From assembly GCA_903907175.1 (NCBI GenBank), contig CAIVNB010000069.1, forward strand, positions 1 to 34,119: a stretch of 34,119 nt of DNA, read 5' to 3'. The notes beneath the pieces were generated by a model. That model did not search any database, was not told the origin of the DNA, and saw only the letters and a program-made list of their open reading frames with translations. The DNA is from an uncultured bacterium (GTDB lineage: Bacteria; Patescibacteriota; Minisyncoccia; Phycocordibacterales; UBA9973). Below are positions 15,557-25,623 of the stretch, piece after piece. The translations under genes and the position numbers were made by a program. Positions within the stretch are counted from its first letter, which is position 1. Each line of letters starts with the position of its first letter.

Positions 15557-16725
15557 TAGTTTTTCAAACGAGCTATTTTTTCATGCTGGCGAAGTTTTTC
15601 GTGAACTTTTGCTTCAATCTGTCGAATTCTTTCGCGTGTCACTTGAAATTCCTCCCCTACTCGCTCAAGAGTATGCTGTATGCCATCAATCAAGCCATAA
15701 CGCATTTCAAGAATCTTGCGTTCTTTTGGATTTAGCTCTGAAAGAACTTCTCGAATTTGATCAGATAGAATTCTACGAGAAGACTCTTGATCTGGACGTA
15801 AAATCTTATCATCTGGTATAAAATTCTCAAGAGTTGATTTGTCATCATCATCTCCTACTGGCTGCTCAAGTGAGATAGTTTCTTGACTGATATTTTCAAT
15901 TACATGTATCTTTTCAACAGGAACCCCCATTTCAGTGGCAATTTCTTCAGATAATGGATCTCTACCCAAATCTTGACTCAATCTTCTATAGACTTGTTTG
16001 TACTTTGAAATAGTTTCAACCATATGGACAGGAATACGAATAGTACGAGATTGGTCTGCAAGCGCACGAGTAATAGACTGACGAATCCACCAAGTTGCAT
16101 AAGTTGAAAACTTGTATCCTTTCGTCCAATCAAATTTTTCAACTGCTTTAAATAAACCCAAATTCCCTTCCTGAATTAAATCAAGCAATGTTAAATTTGC
16201 ACTTCTTCCTACATATTTTTTTGCAATTGAAACCACTAAACGCAAATTAGCACGAGCAAGTAAATTTTTTGCTTCTATGTCTCCATGTTCTATTCGTTTT
16301 GCTAGATCTTTTTCATCAGAAGCATAAATTAAAGGATATTGACCTATCTCTTTTAAATACATCTGGATAGAATCATGCATTGTGGACTTATTTAAATCAT
16401 CATTTACATCAACATCAAGATTCAATAAATTTCCACCCTCAAGCACATCAATACCTGCTACGGTGAATTTTTCATAAAGTTCATCTAAAAAAAATATATT
16501 ATTTTCAATATCAGGAAAAGTTTTTAATATCTCATCATAAGTAACAAAACCTCTTTTATGCCCCTTTGCAATAAGCTCATTTGACAAGCGACTTAGCTCT
16601 TGAGTCTTTTTCTCCCCAACTGTTAATTTCTTGGTCGTTATTTTTTTTGATAATTTTTTGTTTACTTTTTTTATAACTTTCTTCAATTTTTTAGTTTTTG
16701 CCTTTTTTACTTTATTTTTTTTCAT
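15547..16725 (-). CDS. rpoD: RNA polymerase primary sigma factor (sigma-70)
   Basis: The housekeeping sigma factor directs RNA polymerase to -35/-10 promoters like those found here. The 392-residue protein has a very basic N-terminus (the first 40 residues are almost all Lys, Val, Thr and Ile), a short region 1.1-like part, then region 1.2 (DSIQMYLKEIGQYPLI), region 2 (LVVSIAKKYVGR, GYKFSTYATWWIRQSI), region 3 and region 4 with the helix-turn-helix (HTLERVGEEFQVTRERIRQI). It is last in the rpoB-rpoC-dnaG-rpoD order, 15 nt after dnaG. The large non-conserved insert seen in E. coli RpoD is absent. Confidence 0.95.
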   Translation of the reverse strand: MKKNKVKKAKTKKLKKVIKKVNKKLSKKITTKKLTVGEKKTQELSRLSNELIAKGHKRGFVTYDEILKTFPDIENNIFFLDELYEKFTVAGIDVLEGGNLLNLDVDVNDDLNKSTMHDSIQMYLKEIGQYPLIYASDEKDLAKRIEHGDIEAKNLLARANLRLVVSIAKKYVGRSANLTLLDLIQEGNLGLFKAVEKFDWTKGYKFSTYATWWIRQSITRALADQSRTIRIPVHMVETISKYKQVYRRLSQDLGRDPLSEEIATEMGVPVEKIHVIENISQETISLEQPVGDDDDKSTLENFIPDDKILRPDQESSRRILSDQIREVLSELNPKERKILEMRYGLIDGIQHTLERVGEEFQVTRERIRQIEAKVHEKLRQHEKIARLKNYFD

Positions 16726-16740
16726 ATATAAAAATCAAAC

Positions 16741-18501
16741 TTATTTCTTAATCCGACCATTTTTAATTTCTTGTATCTTGTTATTAATCTCATTGATTTC
16801 TTTCAAAATTTGGCTAGATTTATCATTCTCCTTTTTTATCTCACATATATGTAACTCTTGCATTTTATTAGCCAAATCTTCTTTTAAATATTCCTCTTTT
16901 AGATTATTCAATAATTCTAAAACATCTTTTTTGATGTCCATATCATTTGTATAAAAAACTTCTGCTTCAAAAATTAAATCTTCTTTATTATTTTTTACTC
17001 TCTCAAGTAATTCCTCTTCATTAATTTTTAAAATATCAACAATTTCTTTTAAGAGAACCTCCGTATCTAAACTCTGTATTTTCAAGGTCTTTTGCCAAAG
17101 TATTATCCCAAGCAACCTACGTTCTATATAATCTTTTCTAAACATTTTAGATTCTATGTTTTTTGCTTCTTCTATTTCTTTCTTTTCAAATTTTGATTCT
17201 TGTTCAACTTTTTTCAAATCATCTTTAAGCGCCTCTTCTGAAATTTGTGACATATCACTTATTAATTTTATAAAATGAGCTTTTTCAATAGAGCTATTAA
17301 TAGAATCAACGTACGGCAATATTCGTTCTTTTATTTCTCTTCCAATATATCGGGAGTCTTTTGTTTTGTTATTTAATATTTTATTTAGCAAAAATTCAAT
17401 TATATGTTTTGAATTACGAATTGCTTCGTGCCATGCATCTTTCCCAACTTTAGAAATCAAATCTGCTGGGTCAACTCCTTCTGGAAGAGATGCTACTTTC
17501 ACATCCATATCAAGTGACAATGCTATTTTACTTGCTCTGGTTGAAGCATTAAGGCCCGCCTTGTCTGCGTCAAATGCAAGTACGATGTTCCCTGAAAGCC
17601 TTCTGATTAATCCTAAATTTGAAACTATATTTTCTTTCGATACTGCCCTGTCGGTCAAAGCAGTCCCTGAAGTCGCTACGGTATTTTTAAAACCCGCCTG
17701 ATGAGATAAAACTAAATCAAATTGACCTTCTACTAAAATCGAAAAATTATTTTTACGAATTGATTCTTTCGCTTTATCTAATCCATAAAGCACTGACGAT
17801 TTAGAAAAAATTGGAGTATCTGGGCTATTGAGATACTTCGCCGATTTTCCATCATCTATAAATAATCTCCCAGAAAACGCAATCACACGTCCACTAGAAT
17901 CACTTATAGGAAACATAATTCGTCCACGAAAACGATCATACATCGCCTTGCTTTGATCATCTGGTTTTTTTGCAAGTCCAGCAAGTTCTATTTCTTTGTC
18001 ACTAAATTTCTTTGTTTTTAGGTAATTATAAACCTGTCTCCAGTCTTCACTTGCAAATCCAATTCTAAAATCAGAAATCGATGAATCTAAGAGACCGCGA
18101 GATTTTAGGTATTCCAATACTTTTTTATTTTTAGATAAATTATCTACAAAAAAATTAGTAGCTTCTTCCATTGCTCTATATAATCTTTCCTTTTCACTTT
18201 CTTCCTCGTTGTTATATTGCTCTAAAATCACACCTGCTTTTCCTGCAAGTAACTTTAAAGCACCCTTAAAATCAAGACCTTCAAATTCTTCCACAAAGGT
18301 AAAGATGTCTCCCTTCGCTCCACAGCCAAAGCAATAATAGCTCCCGCGATCCGGAGACACAAAAAAAGATGGCGTTTTTTCATTGTGGAATGGGCAATTC
18401 GCCTTCAGATTTGAACCCGCGTGATCAAGCTTTATATAAGAAGAGACAACATCTTCGATTGAAAGTCTCTCCTTAATTTTTTGGACAGGAGAGTTTATCA
18501 T
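16741..18501 (-). CDS. dnaG: DNA primase
   Basis: DnaG makes RNA primers for replication. The 586-residue protein has the CHC2-type zinc finger at the N-terminus (Cys36, His39, Cys57, Cys60), the RNA polymerase domain, and the TOPRIM domain with Glu259 (ILVEGQFD) and Asp311/Asp313 (LAFDADKAG). The C-terminal part (from about residue 425) is a poorly conserved, charged helical region where the helicase-binding domain would be. It begins 5 nt after the rpoC stop and is followed by rpoD. The dnaG-rpoD pair is the well-known macromolecular synthesis arrangement, here without rpsU and placed behind rpoBC. Confidence 0.95.
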   Translation of the reverse strand: MINSPVQKIKERLSIEDVVSSYIKLDHAGSNLKANCPFHNEKTPSFFVSPDRGSYYCFGCGAKGDIFTFVEEFEGLDFKGALKLLAGKAGVILEQYNNEEESEKERLYRAMEEATNFFVDNLSKNKKVLEYLKSRGLLDSSISDFRIGFASEDWRQVYNYLKTKKFSDKEIELAGLAKKPDDQSKAMYDRFRGRIMFPISDSSGRVIAFSGRLFIDDGKSAKYLNSPDTPIFSKSSVLYGLDKAKESIRKNNFSILVEGQFDLVLSHQAGFKNTVATSGTALTDRAVSKENIVSNLGLIRRLSGNIVLAFDADKAGLNASTRASKIALSLDMDVKVASLPEGVDPADLISKVGKDAWHEAIRNSKHIIEFLLNKILNNKTKDSRYIGREIKERILPYVDSINSSIEKAHFIKLISDMSQISEEALKDDLKKVEQESKFEKKEIEEAKNIESKMFRKDYIERRLLGIILWQKTLKIQSLDTEVLLKEIVDILKINEEELLERVKNNKEDLIFEAEVFYTNDMDIKKDVLELLNNLKEEYLKEDLANKMQELHICEIKKENDKSSQILKEINEINNKIQEIKNGRIKK

Positions 18502-18506
18502 ATTTA

Positions 18507-21500
18507 TTATTCTTCCTCGGGAATCTTTTCTTTATTTTTAAATCCAGTTCCTGCTGGAATTAAACGTCCAATGATAACATTTTCTTTCAAACCTCTTAAG
18601 TTATCAACCCCACCCTTAACTGCATTTTCAATGAGTACTCGATTAGTATTTTGGAATGATGCGGCTGAAAGCCAACTCTTCGTACGAAGAGAAACCTCTG
18701 TAATACCAAGTACAATTGTTTCTGCTTTTGCTTCTTTTTTATTAATTTTACTAATTCTGCTATTTTCTTCGATAAATGCTGTATTTTCAACAATATCACC
18801 ATTAGAAAAATTGGTTTCTCCTGAATCTTTTACTTTTCTCCTTGAAAACATCTGGCGAATAATTATTTCGGTATGTTTTCTTGAAATCGAAGCACTTTGT
18901 AATTCGTAAACTTTATTTATTTCTCTAATTATATACTCCTCAACTAATTCTTTTCCTCCGTATTTGAATATCTCAGCAATATCAGCAGACCCATTTGTTA
19001 AGATTTCACCTTTTTTAACTTTATCTCCCACTTTAACAATAGGCATTCTATTAAACGGAACGAGGTATTCTATCTCATTTGATTTTCCATCAATCTTAGA
19101 GTCAGAAAGAATTTTAATTATTTTTTCTTTTCCATCTTTGTCTTTAATTTCAAATATTTCTCCGTCTGTTTCTGAAACTATAGCTGGATTTTTAGGAATC
19201 CTTCTTTCAAAAATTTCTTCAACACGAGGCAATCCTGTTGTGATGTCTGTCCCTGCGACACCTCCAGCATGAAACGTTCGAAGTGTGAGCTGAGTACCTG
19301 GTTCTCCGATTGCTTGAGCTGCAATAATACCTACTGCTTCACCTAAATTAACAAGATGGTTTCTACCCAAATCGAGACCATAACACTTCTGACAGAGGCC
19401 ATGAACAGTGCGACATGTTAAAGGAGAACGTACAAATACACTGGAATATCCTTTCTTTTCAATAATATAAGCTTCTTCTTTGGTAACTAAAAATCCTTTT
19501 TTATAAGCAACATTTCCATCCTTATCTTTCAAATCTTCTGCTAAAATTCTACCTCTAATATTCTTTGAAAGAGGAATTTCTATTCCAGAAATATTTTCAC
19601 GTGATACCATTTTCCCTTCTTTTGTTCCACAATCTTCTTCAGTGATAACGACATCTTGTGCAACATCAACAAGTCTTCGTGTTAAATATCCAGCCTTTGC
19701 GGTATTGAGAGCAGTATCAGAAGCACCCTTTCTTGCACCGTGAGTGGTAATGAAATACTCAATCGGAGAAAGTCCTTCGTGGTAACAAGGAATAATAGGA
19801 AATTCCAATATTCTACCCTGGTTATTCTGAATTAAACCTTTCATACCAGTCATTTGAGTTAAACTCGTAATGTCTCCACGTGCTTTTGAAGTAAATAAAT
19901 CATAAGTGGAACCATTTTTAGGAAGAGTATTGGGTAAAACTTTTTCTATTTCCTTTTTAACCTGAGTCCAAATCTCAATAATCTTTTGATATTTTTCTTC
20001 TTCTGAAAGAAGGCCTTCCTTCCACTCAGAAATTACTTGATCCTCTTTCTTTTTCCCTTCTGCAATAATTTTTGGTTTTTCTTCTGGTACTTTTACGTTA
20101 TCAAAACCCCAAGTAGTACCTGAAACAGTAGCGTATTTATAACCAAATTCTTTTATTTTATCTAAGACTGGCGGAGTATTGTCGACTCCATAGTGCACAA
20201 TAAGTTCATCAACAAGAGCTGATAATCTTTTTTGTGTCATTTCATCATCTACAAAAGAAAAATCAGAAGGTAAAATACTATTGAAAAGAATTTTGCCAAC
20301 AGTAGTATCGAAAATCTTTTCACCAAATTTTTTATACTTAAATGAACTTGTAGCCAATACTTTAATCTTTGCTCGAAGAGAAACCACGCCATATTCAAAT
20401 GCGGTCACAGCAGCATTTGGACTTGAGAAATATTTCCCTTCTCCCATTTCTTCGTCTAGAGATTTTGTCATCCAATAAGCACCAAGCACAATATCTTTAC
20501 TTGGATGCACAATTGGATCTCCGTTCTGTGGTTTAAGCAAGTTTTTATTTGATGCCATTAATTCTCTTGCTTCCATTTGTGCTTCTTCAGAAAGTGGTAC
20601 ATAAACAGCCATCTGGTCTCCATCGAAGTCAGCATTAAATGCCTGACAAACAAGCGGATGTACTTGGATAGCATTTCCTTCAATAAGTATTGGATTAAAT
20701 GCTTGTATGCCCAATCTGTGCAAAGTTGGAGCACGGTTTAGTAAGACATATTTCCCCTGAATTACTTCTTCGAGCATTGCCCAAACTTCCGGTGTTTGTT
20801 CTTCTATAAGTTTATTTGCTCCACGAATATTAAAAGCAATTTCTGCTTGTAAAATTTTAGAAATTACAAAGGGACGGAATAGTTCAAGTGCCATGTGTTT
20901 GGGAAGCCCACATTGATTAAGTTTAAGCTGAGGTCCAACCACAATTACAGATCGTCCTGAGTAATCTACTCGCTTACCAAGTAAATTTTGTCGGAATAAT
21001 CCTTGTTTTGACTTTAAGTTATCAGAAAGAGATTTAAGGGCTCTTTTTTGAGATTGACTCATTGCAACATTGTCATTTTGTTTCGCAATTGAGTTATCAA
21101 TAAGCGCATCCACTGCTTCCTGGATAATTCTTTTTTCATTTCTTAGAATTACATCTGGAGCATTTATTTCCTTTAACTTCTTTAGACGATTATTCCTATT
21201 AATAACACGTCGGTATAAATCATTTAAATCAGAAGTTGCGTGACGTCCCCCATCTAATGCTACCATTGGACGAAGCACTGGCGGGATAATAGGAATAACT
21301 GTAAGCAACATCCATTCTGGTCTAATCCCCGCATAGATCATCGCACGAATCAAAGAAAGTCTTTTTTGTAATTTATCCTTTTCAACAACACTGGCTTTTT
21401 CTAACATCCCTTCTGTGTGTGCTTTTAATTTATTTAGATCTAGGTTTTTGAAAATAGAATAGATTGCTTCTGCTCCAATATTTGCTTCAAAGCAAGTACC

Positions 21501-22115
21501 ATACTTAAGAGAATAGTGATGAAAAGAAATTTCATTTAAAACTTTCCCTTCATAAATTTCCCCAATCTCTTTTTTAGTACTTGAAAGTAATGCCTTTAAT
21601 TTTTCTTTTGTCTCATCATCGTTAGTATTTTTTACTTTTGTCTTATATTCTTTATCCAAATTCTGAACAATTATTTCTTTTTCTTCTTCATATACCTTTG
21701 TGATTATATAACCAGCAAAGTATATAACCTTTTCAAGATCAGAAACAGAAATGTTTAAGAGTATACTCATTCTAGATGGCACACCACGTAAAAACCAAAT
21801 ATGTGCTACAGGAGTAGAAAGTTCAATATGCCCCATTCTTTCTCTTCGTACGATAGAACGAGTTACTTCAACTCCGCATTTTTCACAAATAATATCTTTA
21901 TAACGAATTCGGCGATACTTTCCACAATAACATTCATAGTCTTTTTCTGGTCCGAATATCTTTTCATCAAACAATCCTCCACGTTCGGATCTCCCGGTAC
22001 GATAATTTATAGTTTCAGGTTTTGTAACCTCTCCATAAGACCACTCCTTGATTTGTTCAGGTGATGCAAGTTTGAGAGTGATATGATTGAAATCTGTTGT
22101 GTTTAAAGTTTTCAT
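18507..22115 (-). CDS. rpoC: DNA-directed RNA polymerase subunit beta'
   Basis: This is the catalytic large subunit of RNA polymerase. The 1202-residue protein carries the N-terminal zinc site (Cys62, Cys64, Cys77, Cys80), the active-site magnesium motif NADFDGDQM at 494-502, the bridge and trigger region with GEPGTQLTLRTFHAGG, and a second zinc cluster in CGTKEG and CRTVHGLCQKCYG. The length is near that of compact bacterial beta' subunits. It follows rpoB by 30 nt and precedes dnaG by 5 nt. No frameshift is visible. Confidence 0.98.
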   Translation of the reverse strand: MKTLNTTDFNHITLKLASPEQIKEWSYGEVTKPETINYRTGRSERGGLFDEKIFGPEKDYECYCGKYRRIRYKDIICEKCGVEVTRSIVRRERMGHIELSTPVAHIWFLRGVPSRMSILLNISVSDLEKVIYFAGYIITKVYEEEKEIIVQNLDKEYKTKVKNTNDDETKEKLKALLSSTKKEIGEIYEGKVLNEISFHHYSLKYGTCFEANIGAEAIYSIFKNLDLNKLKAHTEGMLEKASVVEKDKLQKRLSLIRAMIYAGIRPEWMLLTVIPIIPPVLRPMVALDGGRHATSDLNDLYRRVINRNNRLKKLKEINAPDVILRNEKRIIQEAVDALIDNSIAKQNDNVAMSQSQKRALKSLSDNLKSKQGLFRQNLLGKRVDYSGRSVIVVGPQLKLNQCGLPKHMALELFRPFVISKILQAEIAFNIRGANKLIEEQTPEVWAMLEEVIQGKYVLLNRAPTLHRLGIQAFNPILIEGNAIQVHPLVCQAFNADFDGDQMAVYVPLSEEAQMEARELMASNKNLLKPQNGDPIVHPSKDIVLGAYWMTKSLDEEMGEGKYFSSPNAAVTAFEYGVVSLRAKIKVLATSSFKYKKFGEKIFDTTVGKILFNSILPSDFSFVDDEMTQKRLSALVDELIVHYGVDNTPPVLDKIKEFGYKYATVSGTTWGFDNVKVPEEKPKIIAEGKKKEDQVISEWKEGLLSEEEKYQKIIEIWTQVKKEIEKVLPNTLPKNGSTYDLFTSKARGDITSLTQMTGMKGLIQNNQGRILEFPIIPCYHEGLSPIEYFITTHGARKGASDTALNTAKAGYLTRRLVDVAQDVVITEEDCGTKEGKMVSRENISGIEIPLSKNIRGRILAEDLKDKDGNVAYKKGFLVTKEEAYIIEKKGYSSVFVRSPLTCRTVHGLCQKCYGLDLGRNHLVNLGEAVGIIAAQAIGEPGTQLTLRTFHAGGVAGTDITTGLPRVEEIFERRIPKNPAIVSETDGEIFEIKDKDGKEKIIKILSDSKIDGKSNEIEYLVPFNRMPIVKVGDKVKKGEILTNGSADIAEIFKYGGKELVEEYIIREINKVYELQSASISRKHTEIIIRQMFSRRKVKDSGETNFSNGDIVENTAFIEENSRISKINKKEAKAETIVLGITEVSLRTKSWLSAASFQNTNRVLIENAVKGGVDNLRGLKENVIIGRLIPAGTGFKNKEKIPEEE

Positions 22116-22145
22116 ATATTTTTTAAATTATTATTAATGTACCTT

Positions 22146-25100
22146 TTATTCCCTATCAATATATTTCTCAAGCTTTACATCAAGTGCAAGGCCTCTCAAA
22201 TAATTTAGCATCACATTGAAAGATGCAGGAGAATTAGGAGCTTTAATGGGTTCATTTTTAATAATATTATCAAAAGTGGAAGATCGACCTAGTATATCGT
22301 CAGATTTTATAGTTAACATTTCTCGGAGTGTATAAGCAGCGCCGTAACCTTCAAGTGCCCAGACTTCCATTTCTCCGAATCTCTGTCCTCCACCCTGAGC
22401 TTTTCCACCAAGAGGTTGTTGAGTAATAAGAGAGTAAGGACCGATAGAGCGCATATGGATCTTGTCCTCTACCATGTGGTGCAGTTTCAACATATACATG
22501 TATCCAACAGCAATATCTTGACCAAAAGCCTCCCCTGTTCGTCCGTCAAAAAGTTTCATTTTACCATTTTCTGCAAACCCAGCCTTTTTTAATTCTTCTT
22601 TTATTTCCTCATGTTTTGCCCCTAAGAATGGAGGTACAATTGCTTGATAGCCAAGCGTATTTGCCGCCATCCCAAGATGCATTTCTAATATCTGTCCCAA
22701 GTTCATACGAGAAGGAACCCCGAGTGGAGACAAAATTATATCAATAGGAGTACCATCCGCTGCATATGGCATATCTTCTTCAGGTAAAATAGTCGAAATA
22801 ACGCCTTTATTTCCATGACGCCCAGACAACTTATCGCCAATTGAAATATTTCTTATTTGAGCAACTTCAATGACAATTTTCTTTATAATTCCAGCTTCGA
22901 GAGTGTGTCCTAAATCACGAGAAAATATTTTCACTCCGATGATTCTTCCTCTTTTGCCATGCTCTACACGTAATGAAGTGTCTTTTACGTCACGTGCTTT
23001 TTCAGCAAAAATTGAACGCAATAATCTTTCTTCAGGAGTAAGTTCTGTCTCACCTTTTGGAGTAATCTTACCAACTAAAATATCGTTTTCTCTTACTTCT
23101 GCTCCGATTCTGACAATTCCATCTTCATCTAAATCTTTTAACTTAACTTCTCCGATATTTGGGATGTCTCGAGTTGTTATTTCAGGCCCCAACTTTGTAT
23201 CACGAACTATACAAATAAATTCTTCTAAATAAATAGAGGTGAATTTGCTCTTTTTAACTAATTTTTCAGAAATGATTATTGCGTCTTCATAGTTTGAGCC
23301 ACTCCATGACAAAAAGGCAACGAAAATATTTTGTCCAATAGAAATCTGTCCATTTACGGAACTTGTAGTATCAGCAAGAACATCCCCTTTCTTAATCTTA
23401 TCTCCAATATTTACAGATGGGCGTTGGTGAAAAACAGAAAAATTATTATTTCTTAAGAAATTTACAAGTGGATATATTTTCTCATTTTTGCCTTTTACTA
23501 TTATTTTTCTTGAATCAAGATAAGAAACAACGCCATCCTCTTCTGCAATGACCAATCTACCTGAATCTCTAGAGGCTAAACCTTCAACTCCAGTAGCTAC
23601 AAGTGGCGCCTCAGGACTTACACAAGGCACTGCTTGTTTCTGCATATTACTTCCCATGAGTGCTCTATTGGCATCGTTATGTTCTAAGAAAGGAATCAAA
23701 GAAGTTGCAATAGAAAAAGCTTGGTTAGTAGCAACATCAATATAATCAAGTTCATCACGAGAAATTATCCCAGGATTATTTTTTATTCTAGCTTCAACTT
23801 TTTTTTCTGTAATTACTCCGTGTTCATCATAAGCAATTCCAGAATGAGCAATATTACATTTCTCTTCATCAAGAGCATTTAAATAAGAAACTTCCCCTGT
23901 TATTTTTCCATTTTTTACTTTAACATAAGGAGTTTCTATAATTCCAAAATCATTTATTCTTGAATAAGTTGAAAGATGTACAATAAGCCCAATGTTTGGT
24001 CCTTCTGGTGTGTGAATAGGACACACTCTTCCGTAGTGAGATGGGTGCACGTCACGAACTTCAAGTCCCGCTCGTTCGCGCGTTAATCCTCCAGGTCCAA
24101 GAGCTGAAAGTAAGCGAATATGTTCAATTTCAGCCAAGATATTTTCTTGGTTCATGAATTGTGAAAGCTGGTTTGTTGTAAAAAATTCTTTAATACGAGC
24201 TTGGAGTGGGCGTTGGTTGATTATTTGAATTGGCATTGCTGTATCTACATCAACAATGGACATTCTGTCTTGAACATTTCTTTTAATTTGCATCATACCA
24301 GTACGTATTTTTTGTTGAAGCATTTCCCCAACAAAACGTACTCGTCTTTGTCCTAAGTGATCTATGTCATCAGATTTTGCATGAATATCGTTATTTAACG
24401 TAACAATATTCATAAGCACAGTTACCAAGTCCTCTTTTGATATAGTACGGCGGGCAAGTTCTTCGTCTTCCATATTCTTTTCAAATCTCTTATTAAATCT
24501 ATATCTTCCAACTGGAGATAGATCATATCTTTCACTGGTAAATAGAGAATCAATAAATTCACGAGCATTATCAGCCGTAGCCATATCACCATCTCTTAGG
24601 CGTTTATAAATCTCTATATATGCATCATTCAAAGTTTTAGCGGTATCTTTTGCTAAACATGCTTTAATGGACTCTGTTTGATTCTGATCTTTTTCAAACT
24701 CTTTTAAGATCATCTCATTTGAGTGATAACCCATAACACGAAGAAGTGCAGTAACTGGAAATTTTCTCTTTTTATCTATTCTTACATAAATTGCTCCATC
24801 AGATTCTGATTCTATCTCAATCCAAACACCTCTTGCAGGAATAATTTTTGCTCCAAAATATCTCTTACCCTTACTCTCAGATTCTGTAAAGAAAAAACCA
24901 AAAGAACGTGCAAGTTGTGGAACAATCACACGCTCTACTCCGTTTATAATAAAACTACCATGTGGAGTCATTAAAGGAAGATCAGACATAAAAATCTCCT
25001 GTTCCTTTATTGTACCCAATATTTTATTTGTTAATTTTACTCGTGCTTTGAGAGATCCTTGATAAGAAATTTTATTTATTTTTGTTTCATTTTCATTAGA

Positions 25101-25316
25101 TTTTGATTCACCAAGCGTGAAAGAAGTAAATTCTAATTGAAATTTTTTTCCAGAATAATCTTTTATTGGAGAAAATTCTTTAAAAACTTCTTTTATTCCT
25201 TCTTCTACTAACCACTTATAGGATTTTACTTGTGCTTCGATTAGGTTTGGAAACTCTATTAAAGGTTTCTTGTATCTTCCAAAAAACTTTTGCGGACGCT
25301 TTACTTCTTTTTGCAT
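22146..25316 (-). CDS. rpoB: DNA-directed RNA polymerase subunit beta
   Basis: This is the second large catalytic subunit of RNA polymerase. The 1056-residue protein shows the rifampicin-pocket region (FFTTNQLSQFMNQENILAEI, followed by RRLSALGPGGL-like LLSALGPGGLTRERAG), SHYGRVCPIHTPEGPNIGL, GDKLSGRHGNKGVIS and the C-terminal GGKAQGGGQRFGEMEVWALE. I chose ATG 25316 (MQKEVKRPQKFFGRYKK) because a GGAG Shine-Dalgarno sequence (25330-25327) lies 10 nt upstream and the longer frame adds an unrelated 13 residues. No rplJ or rplL precedes it, unlike the order in many bacteria. Confidence 0.97.
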   Translation of the reverse strand: MQKEVKRPQKFFGRYKKPLIEFPNLIEAQVKSYKWLVEEGIKEVFKEFSPIKDYSGKKFQLEFTSFTLGESKSNENETKINKISYQGSLKARVKLTNKILGTIKEQEIFMSDLPLMTPHGSFIINGVERVIVPQLARSFGFFFTESESKGKRYFGAKIIPARGVWIEIESESDGAIYVRIDKKRKFPVTALLRVMGYHSNEMILKEFEKDQNQTESIKACLAKDTAKTLNDAYIEIYKRLRDGDMATADNAREFIDSLFTSERYDLSPVGRYRFNKRFEKNMEDEELARRTISKEDLVTVLMNIVTLNNDIHAKSDDIDHLGQRRVRFVGEMLQQKIRTGMMQIKRNVQDRMSIVDVDTAMPIQIINQRPLQARIKEFFTTNQLSQFMNQENILAEIEHIRLLSALGPGGLTRERAGLEVRDVHPSHYGRVCPIHTPEGPNIGLIVHLSTYSRINDFGIIETPYVKVKNGKITGEVSYLNALDEEKCNIAHSGIAYDEHGVITEKKVEARIKNNPGIISRDELDYIDVATNQAFSIATSLIPFLEHNDANRALMGSNMQKQAVPCVSPEAPLVATGVEGLASRDSGRLVIAEEDGVVSYLDSRKIIVKGKNEKIYPLVNFLRNNNFSVFHQRPSVNIGDKIKKGDVLADTTSSVNGQISIGQNIFVAFLSWSGSNYEDAIIISEKLVKKSKFTSIYLEEFICIVRDTKLGPEITTRDIPNIGEVKLKDLDEDGIVRIGAEVRENDILVGKITPKGETELTPEERLLRSIFAEKARDVKDTSLRVEHGKRGRIIGVKIFSRDLGHTLEAGIIKKIVIEVAQIRNISIGDKLSGRHGNKGVISTILPEEDMPYAADGTPIDIILSPLGVPSRMNLGQILEMHLGMAANTLGYQAIVPPFLGAKHEEIKEELKKAGFAENGKMKLFDGRTGEAFGQDIAVGYMYMLKLHHMVEDKIHMRSIGPYSLITQQPLGGKAQGGGQRFGEMEVWALEGYGAAYTLREMLTIKSDDILGRSSTFDNIIKNEPIKAPNSPASFNVMLNYLRGLALDVKLEKYIDRE

Positions 25317-25514
25317 ATTTTTATTACTCCGAAATAAACAAAAAATACAAAGCAAAAAGACGAAAAACGCTTTCTCTTAGCTTTTTATTATTTGAATCGG
25401 ATACTAAATTAGTTTATACCTATATAAATAAGGCTCTAATAATGTGAAACAAGGAGTACATCCGAAACACAATCTATCAATCAAATACAGCTTACTCTTT
25501 TTATAAATTTTGTC
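25317..25514 (-). promoter_or_regulatory. Long leader and promoter region of the rpoB operon
   Basis: This 198-bp non-coding stretch precedes rpoB. The last 15 nt hold a GGAG ribosome-binding site, unlike the leaderless genes elsewhere in the window. Further upstream are AT-rich -10-like sequences (for example around 25385-25425) and a TTGTTT near 25450, but I could not assign one promoter with confidence. With the terminator and the spacer to 25623, the gene-free interval is 307 bp and I see no other gene in it. Confidence 0.45.
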
Positions 25515-25554
25515 AAATATAAAAAACTAGCGGTATCGCTAGTTTTTTATATTT
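25515..25554. terminator. Strong terminator hairpin downstream of the DUF5666-like gene
   Basis: A perfect 18-bp stem (25515-25532 with 25537-25554) with a GTAT loop. The GC part is CTAGCG/CGCTAG, flanked by A and T runs on both sides. It would end minus-strand transcription from 25624 and insulate the rpoB operon. Confidence 0.88.
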
Positions 25555-25623
25555 AATTAACTGATAAAACAAACCTCTCTTTCACCTAATTAATCTAAGG
25601 CCGTTTTATTTGGAACGATAGAT

